This document shows, piece after piece, positions 1-9,610 of a stretch of DNA of 42,620 nt. The DNA comes from SIAJ01 sp036266155 (GTDB taxonomy: Bacteria > Planctomycetota > Planctomycetia > Gemmatales > Gemmataceae), in NCBI GenBank assembly GCA_036266155.1, contig DATANR010000473.1, positions 1 to 42,620 on the forward strand, read 5' to 3'. Within the stretch, counting starts at the first letter, position 1. Each line of letters opens with the position of its first letter. The notes under the pieces are model-generated. The model was not told where the DNA came from. It did not search any database and saw only the letters and a program-made list of their open reading frames with translations. The translations under genes and the position numbers were made by a program.

Positions 1-540
1 GGTCCCACCCTTGTACTTGGCCGTGACGAGTTTGACGTCCTTGTCGAACATTTTGGAAACCGGGCCGGCGCGAGCAGTCCCAGCAATCTTCTGGTAATAC
101 TGCTGCTCATCCAGATCGAGCGGCTTGTCCTTTGACCAGACGTCCCCGATCCGCGCATCCGAAGACATTACCAATTCATCGCAAGCGATTGCCGGTAGGA
201 CCGTGTGTCGAGTAGTCTTGCCCTGGACAAACGCGATGGTTGTGACGCCGTTCTGCGTCAACGATCGGATGTACTTGGCCAGTTCCTGGGCGAGGGCAAA
301 GGACTCTGTGGCTGCGTCCTTACCTTCCGGGTTGAAGTTAAACACCACGGTCTTGATGTTCTGTTTCGGAGCGTTCTTCGCCGTGTCTACCGTGCTCTTG
401 ATCTGGCTGATGCCGCCTTCGGTGATCGGGTTGTTCACGGTGACGAAGATGCCATCGGCTTTCGGCGCGTCCTGCGCGTGACCCGTTCCCGCGGCCAGCG
501 CGGCGATGAGCACCGCAATCGAACCAAGCAAAACGCGCAT
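1..540 (-). CDS. NfeD/ClpP-like (crotonase-fold) exported protein, partial, degenerate active site
   Basis: The reading frame starts with ATG at 540 and stays open to the window edge, giving 180 codons; its C-terminus lies outside. Residues 1-22 look like a cleavable signal peptide ending in GHA. Residues 30-135 follow the pattern of NfeD-type membrane serine proteases (ClpP class): a first strand (GIFVTV), a strand TVVFNFNPEGKD in the place of the usual D-T-P-G-G turn, then AFVQG and a segment ending IACDELVMSSDARIGD. In active NfeD proteases the G-x-A-x-S-A-G-T motif carries the nucleophile; here the aligned stretch is GKTTRHTV, with Arg111 where Ser is expected. I infer a non-catalytic or highly divergent relative. 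It sits 233 bases downstream of the LRR gene on the same strand. The family assignment rests on motif pattern only. Confidence 0.6.
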   Translation of the reverse strand, partial: MRVLLGSIAVLIAALAAGTGHAQDAPKADGIFVTVNNPITEGGISQIKSTVDTAKNAPKQNIKTVVFNFNPEGKDAATESFALAQELAKYIRSLTQNGVTTIAFVQGKTTRHTVLPAIACDELVMSSDARIGDVWSKDKPLDLDEQQYYQKIAGTARAGPVSKMFDKDVKLVTAKYKGGT

Positions 541-773
541 GGGACTCTTCCCTGTTGACGGCACTGGCGTGTGGGCGACTCTCCGTGGCACGTCGGGTCG
601 GGGGAGTGGACCGGCCAGAAAGGACGCATCGGGAACTATTGCCATTATAGTAGCCGCTCAAATCTCATGTTGAAAGCGCTTCGCTGGCGCAAACCTCTGC
701 TTTGGGCAAACTTCTTGAAAGCGTCGCAAACGGATTCCTGACAAGAACTAGCGCGGCTTGGCGCGGCAGCGCT

Positions 774-1991
774 TTATCCGGAGTATCGAACAGCCAGCGC
801 CCGGCGAATCTGCGGCGTCAGCCCAAGGGTCGGCAGAGTCAGCCGCTGTAGTCGCGGTGGGCTGGGTCCGTTGAGGAATGCAAAAGCTCCCGGATCGTGC
901 AGCGGATTGTCGCTCAAATCGAGTTCCACCAGCTGATGCAAATAGTTCGATCGGGCCAGTGACACGGCTCCGTCGTCGCCGATTCGGTTGTTTGTCAGCC
1001 GCAGAAAATGCAACTTTCCCGCGCCGCGCCATTCGGCAAGGGCTTCGGCGCCTACGTTGCCTATCTCGTTGTGACCGAGGTCAAGCCGCTTCAGGTTCGC
1101 GAGCCCCGGTAAGATCCTGACAACCCCGGCGGCATCGCCCGTTAACCCGTTTTCAGTCATGTCGAGCGACTCGAGTTGAACGTTGCCGCCCTCACGCGGC
1201 GTCCAATCTCGCGGTGTATGGAGATGGTTCTGGGCCATTCCCAGCTGACGGAGCCGACCGAGAGTCGGCGACGCGCAGAGATACCCCAATCCAGCGCGTG
1301 TTAGGTCGTTGCGGCGAAGCTGCAATAATTCGAGGTTTGCCAGGTTCGACGATCCGGCCAACGCATTTGCTGCCCCGTCGCCGACCATGTTGTCGCTGAT
1401 GTCGAGCGCTTTGAGTTCGCGCAGACGCGGCGACCACGCGATTGCTTCGACGCCGCGATCGCCAACGCGATTCTTGCCAATATTCAGCGATTCAAGGCGG
1501 TCGAGATGCGGTGAATCCACCAACGCACGTGGCAAGCGGCCGTCAATGTGCTGGGCATAAATGGTTATCGCCGTCAACAGGCTCAAGGGCGACGCGTTCA
1601 TCAGCCGATCCAGCGAGCTGCCGACGTCGAGGAAACGGATGTGGCGGATCGGCGCCAGACGGAAGAGCTCTTGGGATCGCGCCAGAAATGTGTGTGCGTC
1701 GCAATTGACCGTTTCGATTAACCCGCGCCGAAACTCGGTCCATCCCGTCAGTCGCTTGAGCGGCTCGGACCATTGTGCGTGGTAGCGGGCCAGCAGCGAG
1801 GTCTCCCGTTCGACAAGGCACGCACGCTGTGGATCGCCAGTGGACAGCTGGGCAAGTGCAACCTGAACCCGGATGAACTCGCCCCGCGGGTCGTTACGTT
1901 CATCGAGCCAATCGGCAAAGATGAGCCGAGGGCCGTCGTTTTCAGGTTCGGCGCAAATTCTTTCGAGAAAAGCAGCTTCGGTCGGCACCAT
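774..1991 (-). CDS. TIGR02996 repeat-companion domain protein with leucine-rich repeats
   Basis: The 405-residue product opens with the TIGR02996 repeat-companion domain (residues 1-45), recognisable by the series E-x-A-F-L-x-x-I, D-x-x-R-L-I-F-A-D-W-L-D-E and G-E-F-I-R-x-Q. That domain is largely confined to Gemmata-like planctomycetes and some myxobacteria. From about residue 160 on there are leucine-rich repeats of the ribonuclease-inhibitor type, with recurring L-x-x-L-x-x-L-x-L/I-x-x-N-x-I/L-G-D-x-G-A units (for example near residues 165, 190, 215, 290 and 315). No signal peptide or membrane segment is visible, so it is probably cytoplasmic. The role is unknown; LRRs usually mediate protein binding. 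ATG at 1991 is the natural start because the domain begins at residue 1-5. Confidence 0.85.
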   Translation of the reverse strand: MVPTEAAFLERICAEPENDGPRLIFADWLDERNDPRGEFIRVQVALAQLSTGDPQRACLVERETSLLARYHAQWSEPLKRLTGWTEFRRGLIETVNCDAHTFLARSQELFRLAPIRHIRFLDVGSSLDRLMNASPLSLLTAITIYAQHIDGRLPRALVDSPHLDRLESLNIGKNRVGDRGVEAIAWSPRLRELKALDISDNMVGDGAANALAGSSNLANLELLQLRRNDLTRAGLGYLCASPTLGRLRQLGMAQNHLHTPRDWTPREGGNVQLESLDMTENGLTGDAAGVVRILPGLANLKRLDLGHNEIGNVGAEALAEWRGAGKLHFLRLTNNRIGDDGAVSLARSNYLHQLVELDLSDNPLHDPGAFAFLNGPSPPRLQRLTLPTLGLTPQIRRALAVRYSG

Positions 1992-2128
1992 AGGCCAAAT
2001 CTAGAACGACCCCGCCGCCTGAGTGGCGCCAAAAAGCACGAATGCTCGTGGATGGGCTGTGCAAGTCGAATCTGGACGCTCTCATACCATAACAGTCGCC
2101 GGGACCGACATCAGCGTCGAGAGGCCTC

Positions 2129-3079
2129 ATGAGCGATCACGCGATCCGAGTCGACAATCTGGTCAAGAAGTATGGCCCCGTGCAGGCTGTCGATCGCATC
2201 CATTTTGAAGTGGCGCCCGGCGAACTGGTCGGTTTCCTCGGCCCCAACGGGGCGGGTAAGACGACGACGATGCGCATTCTGACGACATTCATGCCGGCGA
2301 CGAGTGGGATTGCCACCGTCTGCGGTTACGACGTCATGAACGATTCGATGAAGGTCCGCGAGAATATCGGCTACCTTCCCGAAAGCGTTCCCCTCTATCC
2401 GGAAATGCGCGTTGAAGAGTACCTGACTTATCGAGCGAAACTCAAGCAGGTCGATCGGGCCATCCGTCGATCGCGCGTCGAGACATGTTTGGAAAAATGC
2501 CGCGTGAAGGAAGTTCGACGGCGGTTGCTGGGCACACTATCGAAGGGATATCGTCAGCGGGTTGGACTGGCGGACGCCCTCATCGCCGACCCGAAAGTGT
2601 TGATTCTCGACGAGCCAACATCGGGGCTTGATCCCATCCAGATTCGCCAAACCCTTGAAACGATCAAGGAATTGGCTGGCACCCACACAGTCCTCTTGTC
2701 CACGCACATTTTGCCCGAAGTCGAGGCGATCTGCGATCGCGTCATCATCATCAGTCGTGGAACGTTGCGTTGGGATGGCCGGTTGACTCGGCTGGCCGAG
2801 CAAGTGCCGGTGCTCTTGCTCGAAGCGCGTGGCCCGGCCGACGACATCAAGCAAGTGATCGCCAAGCAGCCCGGCATCAAGAACGTGACCAGCCGGGAAC
2901 TCGACGACGGCGTCAGCCTGTTCGAGGCCGATCAAGAAAAGGGCCATGATCTTCGTGAGCTGGTCGGTCGCAAGGTCTTTGAAGCCGGCTATACCGTCCG
3001 CCGGCTCGACCTGCGGCGCAAGAACCTGGAAGCGTTATATACGGACGTTGTTTTGAGCCGTGATGCTGCAAGCAATTAG
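2129..3079 (+). CDS. ABC transporter ATP-binding protein (GldA/CcmA-like)
   Basis: This 316-residue protein is the nucleotide-binding subunit of an ABC-2 type exporter. It has Walker A GPNGAGKTT at residues 38-46, an ABC signature LSKGY at 137-141 (divergent from LSGGQ but common in GldA/NatA relatives), Walker B VLILDEP at 157-163 with the D-loop SGLDP, and the switch His in STHILPE near 192. A purine-rich GAGAGG lies just before ATG 2129. The gene opens a plus-strand cluster of four: ATPase, permease at 3116, GldG-like protein at 4719 and DUF4340 protein at 6969. The cluster is related by order and sequence to gldA-gldF-gldG, but in this lineage there is no evidence that it drives gliding, and the substrate is unknown. 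Confidence 0.9.
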   Translation: MSDHAIRVDNLVKKYGPVQAVDRIHFEVAPGELVGFLGPNGAGKTTTMRILTTFMPATSGIATVCGYDVMNDSMKVRENIGYLPESVPLYPEMRVEEYLTYRAKLKQVDRAIRRSRVETCLEKCRVKEVRRRLLGTLSKGYRQRVGLADALIADPKVLILDEPTSGLDPIQIRQTLETIKELAGTHTVLLSTHILPEVEAICDRVIIISRGTLRWDGRLTRLAEQVPVLLLEARGPADDIKQVIAKQPGIKNVTSRELDDGVSLFEADQEKGHDLRELVGRKVFEAGYTVRRLDLRRKNLEALYTDVVLSRDAASN

Positions 3080-3115
3080 ATACAAGCTTGACTGCCGACT
3101 GTTGAGAGGAAACTG

Positions 3116-4672
3116 ATGTCGAGCGAGACGTTCACTGGCGCGCCAGAGCAGGCCCCCTCGGCCATGTCCGAAGACCAGGCCTCCACCGCCCGGACAATCG
3201 GCCTGACGGGTCTGATGGCCGTCGTCCTCGGCACGCTCGTGCTGATTTTGAACGCGGCGAACGCGCGGCTGCCGCTTGAGCTTGGCAACAACGTCGGCTT
3301 TGCCGGCATCGTCATTGGCATCGCGCTGATGTTCTATCACGCCTCGCGCGACAACGATCAACTCGTTCGCCGGCTCTATGGGTATGTTGGCGGACTTGGC
3401 CTGCCACTCTCGGGATTGATCCTCTCGCTGTTGCCAGTGATCATTTCGTGCGCTCGACCAGCACCGGATGACGGGCCCAAAGTGATCGTGTCATTGTTCT
3501 TCCCCTTCGGCTGGGCGTGCTTCTTGGCCGGGTTGTTCTTCTTGATCCCGTTCTGCAAGAACGAGCCGGAAGAGGACCATCGGCGCTACGGAGTGCTCGG
3601 TCTCGGTGGAATCGGCGCCGGTCTCGCGCTGACGGGTCTGATCGGCGGATTGGCCGCCGGGAGCTTCGCGTTGACCTATGGCGTCGTGCTTTCGCTCCTC
3701 GGTCTGGCGTATCTATGTGCCTACATCAACCAAGTCGGAGGAGCGGAACTGGACGGTTACAGGCCCGCGCTGGCAATGGCCGGCGTCGGGGTACTCGTGT
3801 TCGCGATCGCTCTCATTCGATCGTGTGTTGGCGGCGATCGACCCTATTTTGTCCCGACCGGCCTCGTGATGATTTCACTCGGACTAAGCTATGCGATTGC
3901 GGCGTTATTCATGGTCTCGGACCTGACTATCATCGTGCTGACACGGCGTGAATTATTAGCATATTTCTGCTCGCCAATCGCCTATCTGTTGCTCTTTCTG
4001 AGCGCCCTCGTGGCGGCGGCGACCTATAACGAATTCGTCGATCAACTCGCGTCAACCAACAATGTGCTGCTCGAGCCCATTGTTCTCTATTTCTATCTCG
4101 GCGGCCTATATGCCGCGTTCATGTTGGTGTTCCAGATTCCCGCGCTGACGATGCGCATGTTCGCCGAGGAAAAGCGCACGGGCACGTATGAAGTGCTCAT
4201 GTGCGCTCCCGTGTCGGAGACGCCCGTCGTCCTCAGCAAGTTGATCGCTTCGCTTGCCTTCTACATGCTGATCTGGGCAGTGTGGCTCATTTTTCTGCTC
4301 GACATTCGCGTCGAAAGCGGCAAGGCATTTGACTATCGACCATTGATCAGCTTCTATCTCGTATTGGCGGTGAACGGTGCCGCGTTCCTGGCAATGGGCA
4401 TCTTCTTTTCGAGCCTGACGCGCAATCAAATTGTCGCGGCAGCGCTGACGTTCGTCGGAATGATCGGCTGGCTGGCTCCCTATTTCATCATTCGTGGCCA
4501 GCCCGAAAACACGACGAAATTCCTTGTGTTGAAGCATCTGTCGTTTGTCAACCTTTGGGTGGAATCGTTGCAAGGGCAATTGCATTTGCGCGAGTTGATA
4601 CTTCAAGGATCGGTTGTCGTGTTTTGGGTCTTTCTAACTGTTAAGGTTTTAGAAGCGCGGCGTTGGAGTTGA
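3116..4672 (+). CDS. ABC-2 type permease (GldF-like) with extra N-terminal membrane domain
   Basis: The 518-residue product is highly hydrophobic. The ABC-2 permease core starts around residue 275 (LTRRELLAYFCSPIAYLLLF, the usual opening of GldF-like permeases) and includes the conserved E-E-K-R-T-G-T-Y-E-V-L motif near residue 352-362, which contacts the ATPase. Before it lie about 240 residues with some seven further predicted membrane segments (for example near 33-50, 59-75, 92-115, 128-145, 160-200), which a normal GldF of about 240 residues lacks. The start at 3116 has a good GAGAGGA Shine-Dalgarno at six bases. It follows the ATPase gene after 36 bases, so the two are surely co-transcribed. 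Substrate unknown. Confidence 0.88.
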   Translation: MSSETFTGAPEQAPSAMSEDQASTARTIGLTGLMAVVLGTLVLILNAANARLPLELGNNVGFAGIVIGIALMFYHASRDNDQLVRRLYGYVGGLGLPLSGLILSLLPVIISCARPAPDDGPKVIVSLFFPFGWACFLAGLFFLIPFCKNEPEEDHRRYGVLGLGGIGAGLALTGLIGGLAAGSFALTYGVVLSLLGLAYLCAYINQVGGAELDGYRPALAMAGVGVLVFAIALIRSCVGGDRPYFVPTGLVMISLGLSYAIAALFMVSDLTIIVLTRRELLAYFCSPIAYLLLFLSALVAAATYNEFVDQLASTNNVLLEPIVLYFYLGGLYAAFMLVFQIPALTMRMFAEEKRTGTYEVLMCAPVSETPVVLSKLIASLAFYMLIWAVWLIFLLDIRVESGKAFDYRPLISFYLVLAVNGAAFLAMGIFFSSLTRNQIVAAALTFVGMIGWLAPYFIIRGQPENTTKFLVLKHLSFVNLWVESLQGQLHLRELILQGSVVVFWVFLTVKVLEARRWS

Positions 4673-4718
4673 GGAAGGGCAGTTTTTCACCGAATTGCGT
4701 TTGAAGGGCTTTGCCGTT

Positions 4719-6860
4719 ATGTCATCCGCTGAGACGCCCAGGCCGACGTTACTCTCACAACTCGTCGCTCAGCGACGCCAGGTGGCGATCGGCCTTGTGG
4801 TCGCCGGCGTTATCTTCGCCATCCTGTCGATCATGTGGGGCGTCTGGGGTTTTGCGCGCAGCGGTGAACGTGCGCCGCCCAAGGCCGACGGCAAATTGCT
4901 TCTTGAAGAGGCGCCAAAGGCAGCCGAGACCGAGGCTGATACCTCGCGGCCCAAAAAGAGTCCAGATTATCAGATCGCGGCCATATGGATCGGCGGCCTC
5001 GCGCTGTTGTGTCTCCTTTCGGCTGGCTGGGTGTATTCGCAACCGGCCGATCCCAGCAATCCGGAAACCGCCGTCCGCACGGAGGTCCTCACATTTGGCG
5101 GAACGGCAGGGTTGTTGACCGTCCTGTGCGGGGCCGTCCTCGGGTATCGTTGGCACCCGAGCGCGGTCAAATGGATTGGTGGGGGCGATGCAACGGAGGC
5201 GAAGTGGGTCCTTTACGCGGCGGCCGTATTCTTGGCCGGATTGTTGATCATGTTTGCGAGCCTGCAACTAGCGCGGACCGAACAGCGGACACATGCCAAT
5301 CTGCGGCGAGCGCTTTATGGGTTCAACAGTGTTTTTGTTGGCTTGCTGCTGTTGCTGGTCCTGATCTGCGTCAACGTGTTTGCCTTCATCAAGGTGCCTA
5401 CCACGTTGGCTACCAACGAATCTGCTTTTCAGGGGCTGTCGGATCCCTCGAAGAAACTGCTTCAGTCGCTGACGCGACCGGTTCACGTGTACCTGATTCT
5501 GGAAGAAGGGTACGTGCGACCGCTGGCGCCTGGAATCACCTATAACACGATGTTTTCGGATTGCCGCGGCCTGCTGTCCGAATGCGAGGAGAACTCCAAG
5601 CAATTTCACGCTCACTATTTGTCACCGACGTTTGATCCCGAGAAGATCGCCGCTCTGATGGAGCGACTGAAAGTCAAAGAGGCGGACCGCGATCAGATGG
5701 GGATGTTGATCGCCGTCGGTGATAATGAAGAAGCGACCAGTTTTGTTCGCGTGACGGAACTGATTGATGTCGAGAATCGAGCCCTGGTCTATCAGGGTGA
5801 GAACAAACTGATGACCGAGCTGATGTACCTGGGCGAGGCGGGCGCACAGGAGAAGATCTACTTCAGCCAGGGACATGGCGAATTGGAACTTGAGCCAGGG
5901 CAGGCCGGTGAGAAATCGGTCAGTGGACTCGTCCAGTATTTGCGTGAGCGGCACCTCAATGTTGAACCGTTGACATTTGACGGTGCAACGCCGAAAGTGC
6001 CGGACGATGCCGCCGTCGTGGTAATTGCCGGACTTCGACAAACTGTGGACGTGAAGGATCCGATGCTTGCGGCGTTGCGCGACTACGTGCACCGACCGAA
6101 CAAGCCCGGCAAATTGCTTCTCTTCCTGCCGGCATTCAAGAACGCCACTGGAGCGGTTGCTGCAACGGGGCTCGAGCCTTTGTTGGCTGAATTTGGACTC
6201 GACGTCGACGCTGGGCATCGGCTCGTCACCGATCCGCGTCGGCGAATTCCACCGGGATACACGTTGCTCGCGTCTTATGCGCGGATGGAACCGGACCTGG
6301 CGCGCGTCTTCGGTGAAGTTCAGTTGCTTTCCCGCGATTCGCGGCCGATTCGGCCGGCGCAAGCGCCGCCGGGCGGCCGTTTTCGCGTTTCGCCCTTGAT
6401 GGGAACGGGCCTCCCGGTTTGGCAGGAGGCCGATTATTCGCAGCCGATCGACCTCCGTTGGGCGGCGTTGCAAGCCGATCAGACTGGTGCCTTAGCTCAG
6501 GAATTGCGCTGGTCGCCGCGCCCGGTGCCGCTGGTGTGCGCTGTCGCGGAAACGTCGCCGGGTCCAGAGAACCAAAAGGCAACTCCCAAACCGCGGCTTG
6601 TCGTCTTTGGAACCGACACGTTTTTGCAAGATCAAGCGATGGTCCCGACCGCGGCCGAAGAGTCCCGGCAACTGCTCCTCAGCGGCAGCATCGACTGGCT
6701 GCGCGAGCGCAATGCGAATATTGGCGTGACCCCGCGCAAGGTCGGCGTGTTCGTCTTGGAAAAACCAATTGACTGGACCAGCCAACTGATAGTTCTCGCC
6801 GTGGTCGCGGTGGGGATTGGCGCAATGGGTGTCGGCGTCTGGCTGTCGCGCCGGCGTTAG
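4719..6860 (+). CDS. GldG-like ABC transporter auxiliary protein
   Basis: I take ATG 4719 (MSSAETPRP) as the start; a TTG at 4695 in frame is possible but has no better ribosome site, while GAAGGG lies ten bases before 4719. The 713-residue protein has an N-terminal bundle of about five membrane segments (residues ~20-44, 86-108, 123-145, 163-185, 201-225), then a large soluble part (about 226-685) of the GldG/ABC_transp_aux type, with the typical N-E-S-x-F-x-x-L-S-x-x-S-K-K-L-L start and an I-Y-F-S-x-G-H-G-E motif near residue 385. A single C-terminal membrane helix (about 687-710) is followed by SRRR. This is the usual GldG plan plus extra N-terminal helices. The soluble part is expected outside the cytoplasm. 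It works with the permease and ATPase upstream. Confidence 0.85.
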   Translation: MSSAETPRPTLLSQLVAQRRQVAIGLVVAGVIFAILSIMWGVWGFARSGERAPPKADGKLLLEEAPKAAETEADTSRPKKSPDYQIAAIWIGGLALLCLLSAGWVYSQPADPSNPETAVRTEVLTFGGTAGLLTVLCGAVLGYRWHPSAVKWIGGGDATEAKWVLYAAAVFLAGLLIMFASLQLARTEQRTHANLRRALYGFNSVFVGLLLLLVLICVNVFAFIKVPTTLATNESAFQGLSDPSKKLLQSLTRPVHVYLILEEGYVRPLAPGITYNTMFSDCRGLLSECEENSKQFHAHYLSPTFDPEKIAALMERLKVKEADRDQMGMLIAVGDNEEATSFVRVTELIDVENRALVYQGENKLMTELMYLGEAGAQEKIYFSQGHGELELEPGQAGEKSVSGLVQYLRERHLNVEPLTFDGATPKVPDDAAVVVIAGLRQTVDVKDPMLAALRDYVHRPNKPGKLLLFLPAFKNATGAVAATGLEPLLAEFGLDVDAGHRLVTDPRRRIPPGYTLLASYARMEPDLARVFGEVQLLSRDSRPIRPAQAPPGGRFRVSPLMGTGLPVWQEADYSQPIDLRWAALQADQTGALAQELRWSPRPVPLVCAVAETSPGPENQKATPKPRLVVFGTDTFLQDQAMVPTAAEESRQLLLSGSIDWLRERNANIGVTPRKVGVFVLEKPIDWTSQLIVLAVVAVGIGAMGVGVWLSRRR

Positions 6861-6968
6861 TTGGCAATTAGATGCTTGATGCGACAACTATCATTTAGGC
6901 GATCAACACATAATGGAATTCGTGGATAGTCGGAGCAGGTCAGGACATTTCATCCGGATGAATCAGCC

Positions 6969-9452
6969 ATGAACTTTCGAAGCACGTACATATTGTTGGG
7001 CGTTGTCGTTGCGGCCCTATTCGGTCTGGGCATTTATGTTGCTACTCGTTCCGGCGATAAAGACACGTCGCCGGCCGTCGAAGGCTATGTGCTGAAGCAA
7101 TTGCGCGCGGCAAATATTACGCAAGAGAAGATAACTTCCGTTGAAATTGAACGGCCCGGGCAGACGCCGGAGAAGATGGCTTTCGTACGTGACGGCCGTT
7201 CGTGGCAGATGGTGGTGCCAGCCAAGGTTCGAACCGATTCCAATGCGGTGGACGCGATCGTTGCTGCCCTCCTCAATGCGAAGACGGTAAAGTCGGCGGA
7301 CGTGGCGGGAAGTCTGGGAACGTATGGATTGGATAATTCGCCAGTCAAAGTCACTCTGAAGGGTGGTGATCTTTCAGAGTCGCTCTCAATTGGCAATGTG
7401 ACGATCGGCGGCAATGATGCGCTCGCCTATGTGGCGACGTCCGACAAGCCGGACCGGCCGCAGGCCGCGCGCCGGAGCGACTTCATGGCATTATTCAAGA
7501 AGGACGCTACAAAGTCAGGCGCACACGCGAGTCAGATGGTCAAGGGTGTAACAGAATTCCGGCCGCTCAAGCTCATTGGCGACGGACTTGTCGACCCGGT
7601 CAATCAAGTGCGATCCATGTCCGTGCGGGCTGGCAAGGACGAGATGGCCCTTTATCGCGAACCGCCAGGGAACAACTGGAAATTCCGCGTACCTGCCGAT
7701 TATGGTGAAGTGGCAATCGAAGGTCCGGACCCGGTGGCGGGAGCGAAAGATCCGACCGGAATCGGCAACATCAGTCAGTTACTCAACACCATCACGAATA
7801 TCCAGCCGGCGGGTCGTGAACAGATTGTCGAAGGTGTTGTTGATCTTGGGCAATATGGCCTAGACCCGGTGAAAAACGCTCCGCTGCAAATCGACTTCAC
7901 ACGCGATGATGGGTCTGGTGAGACGATTTTTGTTAGTGGGCCGATCAAGGCGAAGGAAGAGGGCAAGCCGGACAAGTATTACGCGCGCAACAATGCCGAC
8001 GGAGCCGTGGCCGAGGTGCCTGCGGAGCCCGTGCAAAAGGTGTTGGCGGCGCTCGGCAGCAAGAACCTACTTCGCGATCGGACCGTGCTGCGTGTGATGC
8101 CTGTGCGCGTCGACGCCATCGACATCATTACCAATGGCGAGACGGTCGAACTGCGGCGTGTTGGGCCGACCTGGCAAGTTTACGACGCCGAGGGCAAACC
8201 CCGGCCGGCGCGCCCGGCTGCCGTGATGGAGTTGGTCAATCGACTGGTTGCCCGGCAACTCGCGCCGAGCTTTCCGCCGCCGGGTGAGCCGGACAACAAG
8301 ATTGGTTTCTCTCCGGTGACGACCGAGGTGAAGGTGTGGGAAGGGGGTATTCTTCGCGAAGAGAAGAAAGACGAGAAGGTCGATCCGAACGCGAAACCGA
8401 AACTCGCTCCTCAGCCGACTGCACGCGTCATCTTCGGCCACAAGGCGATCGGCGACGTTTATTATGCTCGGCGCATCACGGGCGCTCCGCCAGCCGAACA
8501 AAAGGCCGATTTCTTCTTACCGATGGACGTGTACACATTGGTGACGCGGACCCGGCTCGACTACGTTGACCCTTCGATGAAGCCGTTGAGCGCCGACGCG
8601 ATATTGAAATTGTCCTTTACCCACGGCAAGGACGTGTTCGAGTTGGAACGGGCGGACGACGGCAAGCCGGCCCCGCTGGCTGCGTGGAAGATCAACGCGC
8701 CCGAGCGCCTCAAGGGCCGTGCGGCTGACCCAGGCAAAGTTGCCGACCTAATAACACAACTTGCGATCATGCACGCCACTCGCGTGGCCGCGGACAAAGT
8801 GACGACCGACGTGCTCAATCGACTCGAAGTGAACGGCGACGCGGCCCGCATGCGCGTGACTGCGAACATCAAGGGGCAGGGCGACCGCGTGTTCTTCTTC
8901 GGCGGCGACGTCGGAACTGAGAAGCGGAACGTCTATTTGAAACCCGCCGATCAAGAACTCGTCTACGAAGTTGACCGATCGGCGTTCGACGCTTTCCAGA
9001 AGGCCGACGTGCAAGACACCGTCGTGCAACGGATCGACAAGACCAAGATCAAGGCCGTTAAGATCACCGGCTGGCAGGAAGTGCTCGGCACGCCGGAGAC
9101 GCTGGAACTGGAACGCAAGGAAGGCAAGTGGACGCTCAAGTCCGGCGGCATGTATGAACTCGATCCCGTCAAGGTCGAAGCCTTCCTGAACGAACTGACG
9201 ACGCCGCGCGCCGAGGCGTTCGTTGTTCTCAAGGAGGGACCGAAGCCGGAGCACAATCTGGACGTGGCCAAGAACGCACTCGCCATTGAGATGATTCTCG
9301 AAACTGGCGACCCAGTGAAGATGGTGATCGCGGCGCCGAACAAGGAGGGTAAGGTCTTCGCGACCACAAGCGCATTGCCCGGCGACGTCTTTACACTCGT
9401 CGATCGTTTCGCGGGAATCCGAGCGAAGAAGGCGGCATTCAAGAAGGATTGA
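6969..9452 (+). CDS. DUF4340 domain-containing membrane-anchored protein
   Basis: This 827-residue protein starts with one membrane anchor (residues 5-25) followed by a long soluble region, presumably on the outer face of the membrane. Repeated segments with the DUF4340 pattern occur: I-x-x-I-x-I-E-R, W-x-x-x-x-P-x-x-x-x-A-D/N-x-x-A-V-x-x-I/L-x-x-L, followed by Y-G-L-D (near residues 45-120, 240-300 and 590-660). DUF4340 proteins are regularly found after gldG-like genes, and that is the case here (108-base gap). A perfect 14-base palindrome (6949-6962) lies in the leader six bases before ATG 6969 and could form a small hairpin at the ribosome site. The function is unknown; I infer an accessory of the ABC system. 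Confidence 0.85.
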   Translation: MNFRSTYILLGVVVAALFGLGIYVATRSGDKDTSPAVEGYVLKQLRAANITQEKITSVEIERPGQTPEKMAFVRDGRSWQMVVPAKVRTDSNAVDAIVAALLNAKTVKSADVAGSLGTYGLDNSPVKVTLKGGDLSESLSIGNVTIGGNDALAYVATSDKPDRPQAARRSDFMALFKKDATKSGAHASQMVKGVTEFRPLKLIGDGLVDPVNQVRSMSVRAGKDEMALYREPPGNNWKFRVPADYGEVAIEGPDPVAGAKDPTGIGNISQLLNTITNIQPAGREQIVEGVVDLGQYGLDPVKNAPLQIDFTRDDGSGETIFVSGPIKAKEEGKPDKYYARNNADGAVAEVPAEPVQKVLAALGSKNLLRDRTVLRVMPVRVDAIDIITNGETVELRRVGPTWQVYDAEGKPRPARPAAVMELVNRLVARQLAPSFPPPGEPDNKIGFSPVTTEVKVWEGGILREEKKDEKVDPNAKPKLAPQPTARVIFGHKAIGDVYYARRITGAPPAEQKADFFLPMDVYTLVTRTRLDYVDPSMKPLSADAILKLSFTHGKDVFELERADDGKPAPLAAWKINAPERLKGRAADPGKVADLITQLAIMHATRVAADKVTTDVLNRLEVNGDAARMRVTANIKGQGDRVFFFGGDVGTEKRNVYLKPADQELVYEVDRSAFDAFQKADVQDTVVQRIDKTKIKAVKITGWQEVLGTPETLELERKEGKWTLKSGGMYELDPVKVEAFLNELTTPRAEAFVVLKEGPKPEHNLDVAKNALAIEMILETGDPVKMVIAAPNKEGKVFATTSALPGDVFTLVDRFAGIRAKKAAFKKD

Positions 9453-9610
9453 ACGTTTCTTGGTTGCGCAATGTCGCCAGCTTGCACGTTCGTGAATCAA
9501 AGATCGCGGTGGAGACCGAAGCGCAGCGAGGGCAACGCCGCATTCTTGACGACGCGTCGCCCTTGCTGTGCTTTGGTCTCTGCTGCATCAGCTCCGAATA
9601 TACGCAACAG

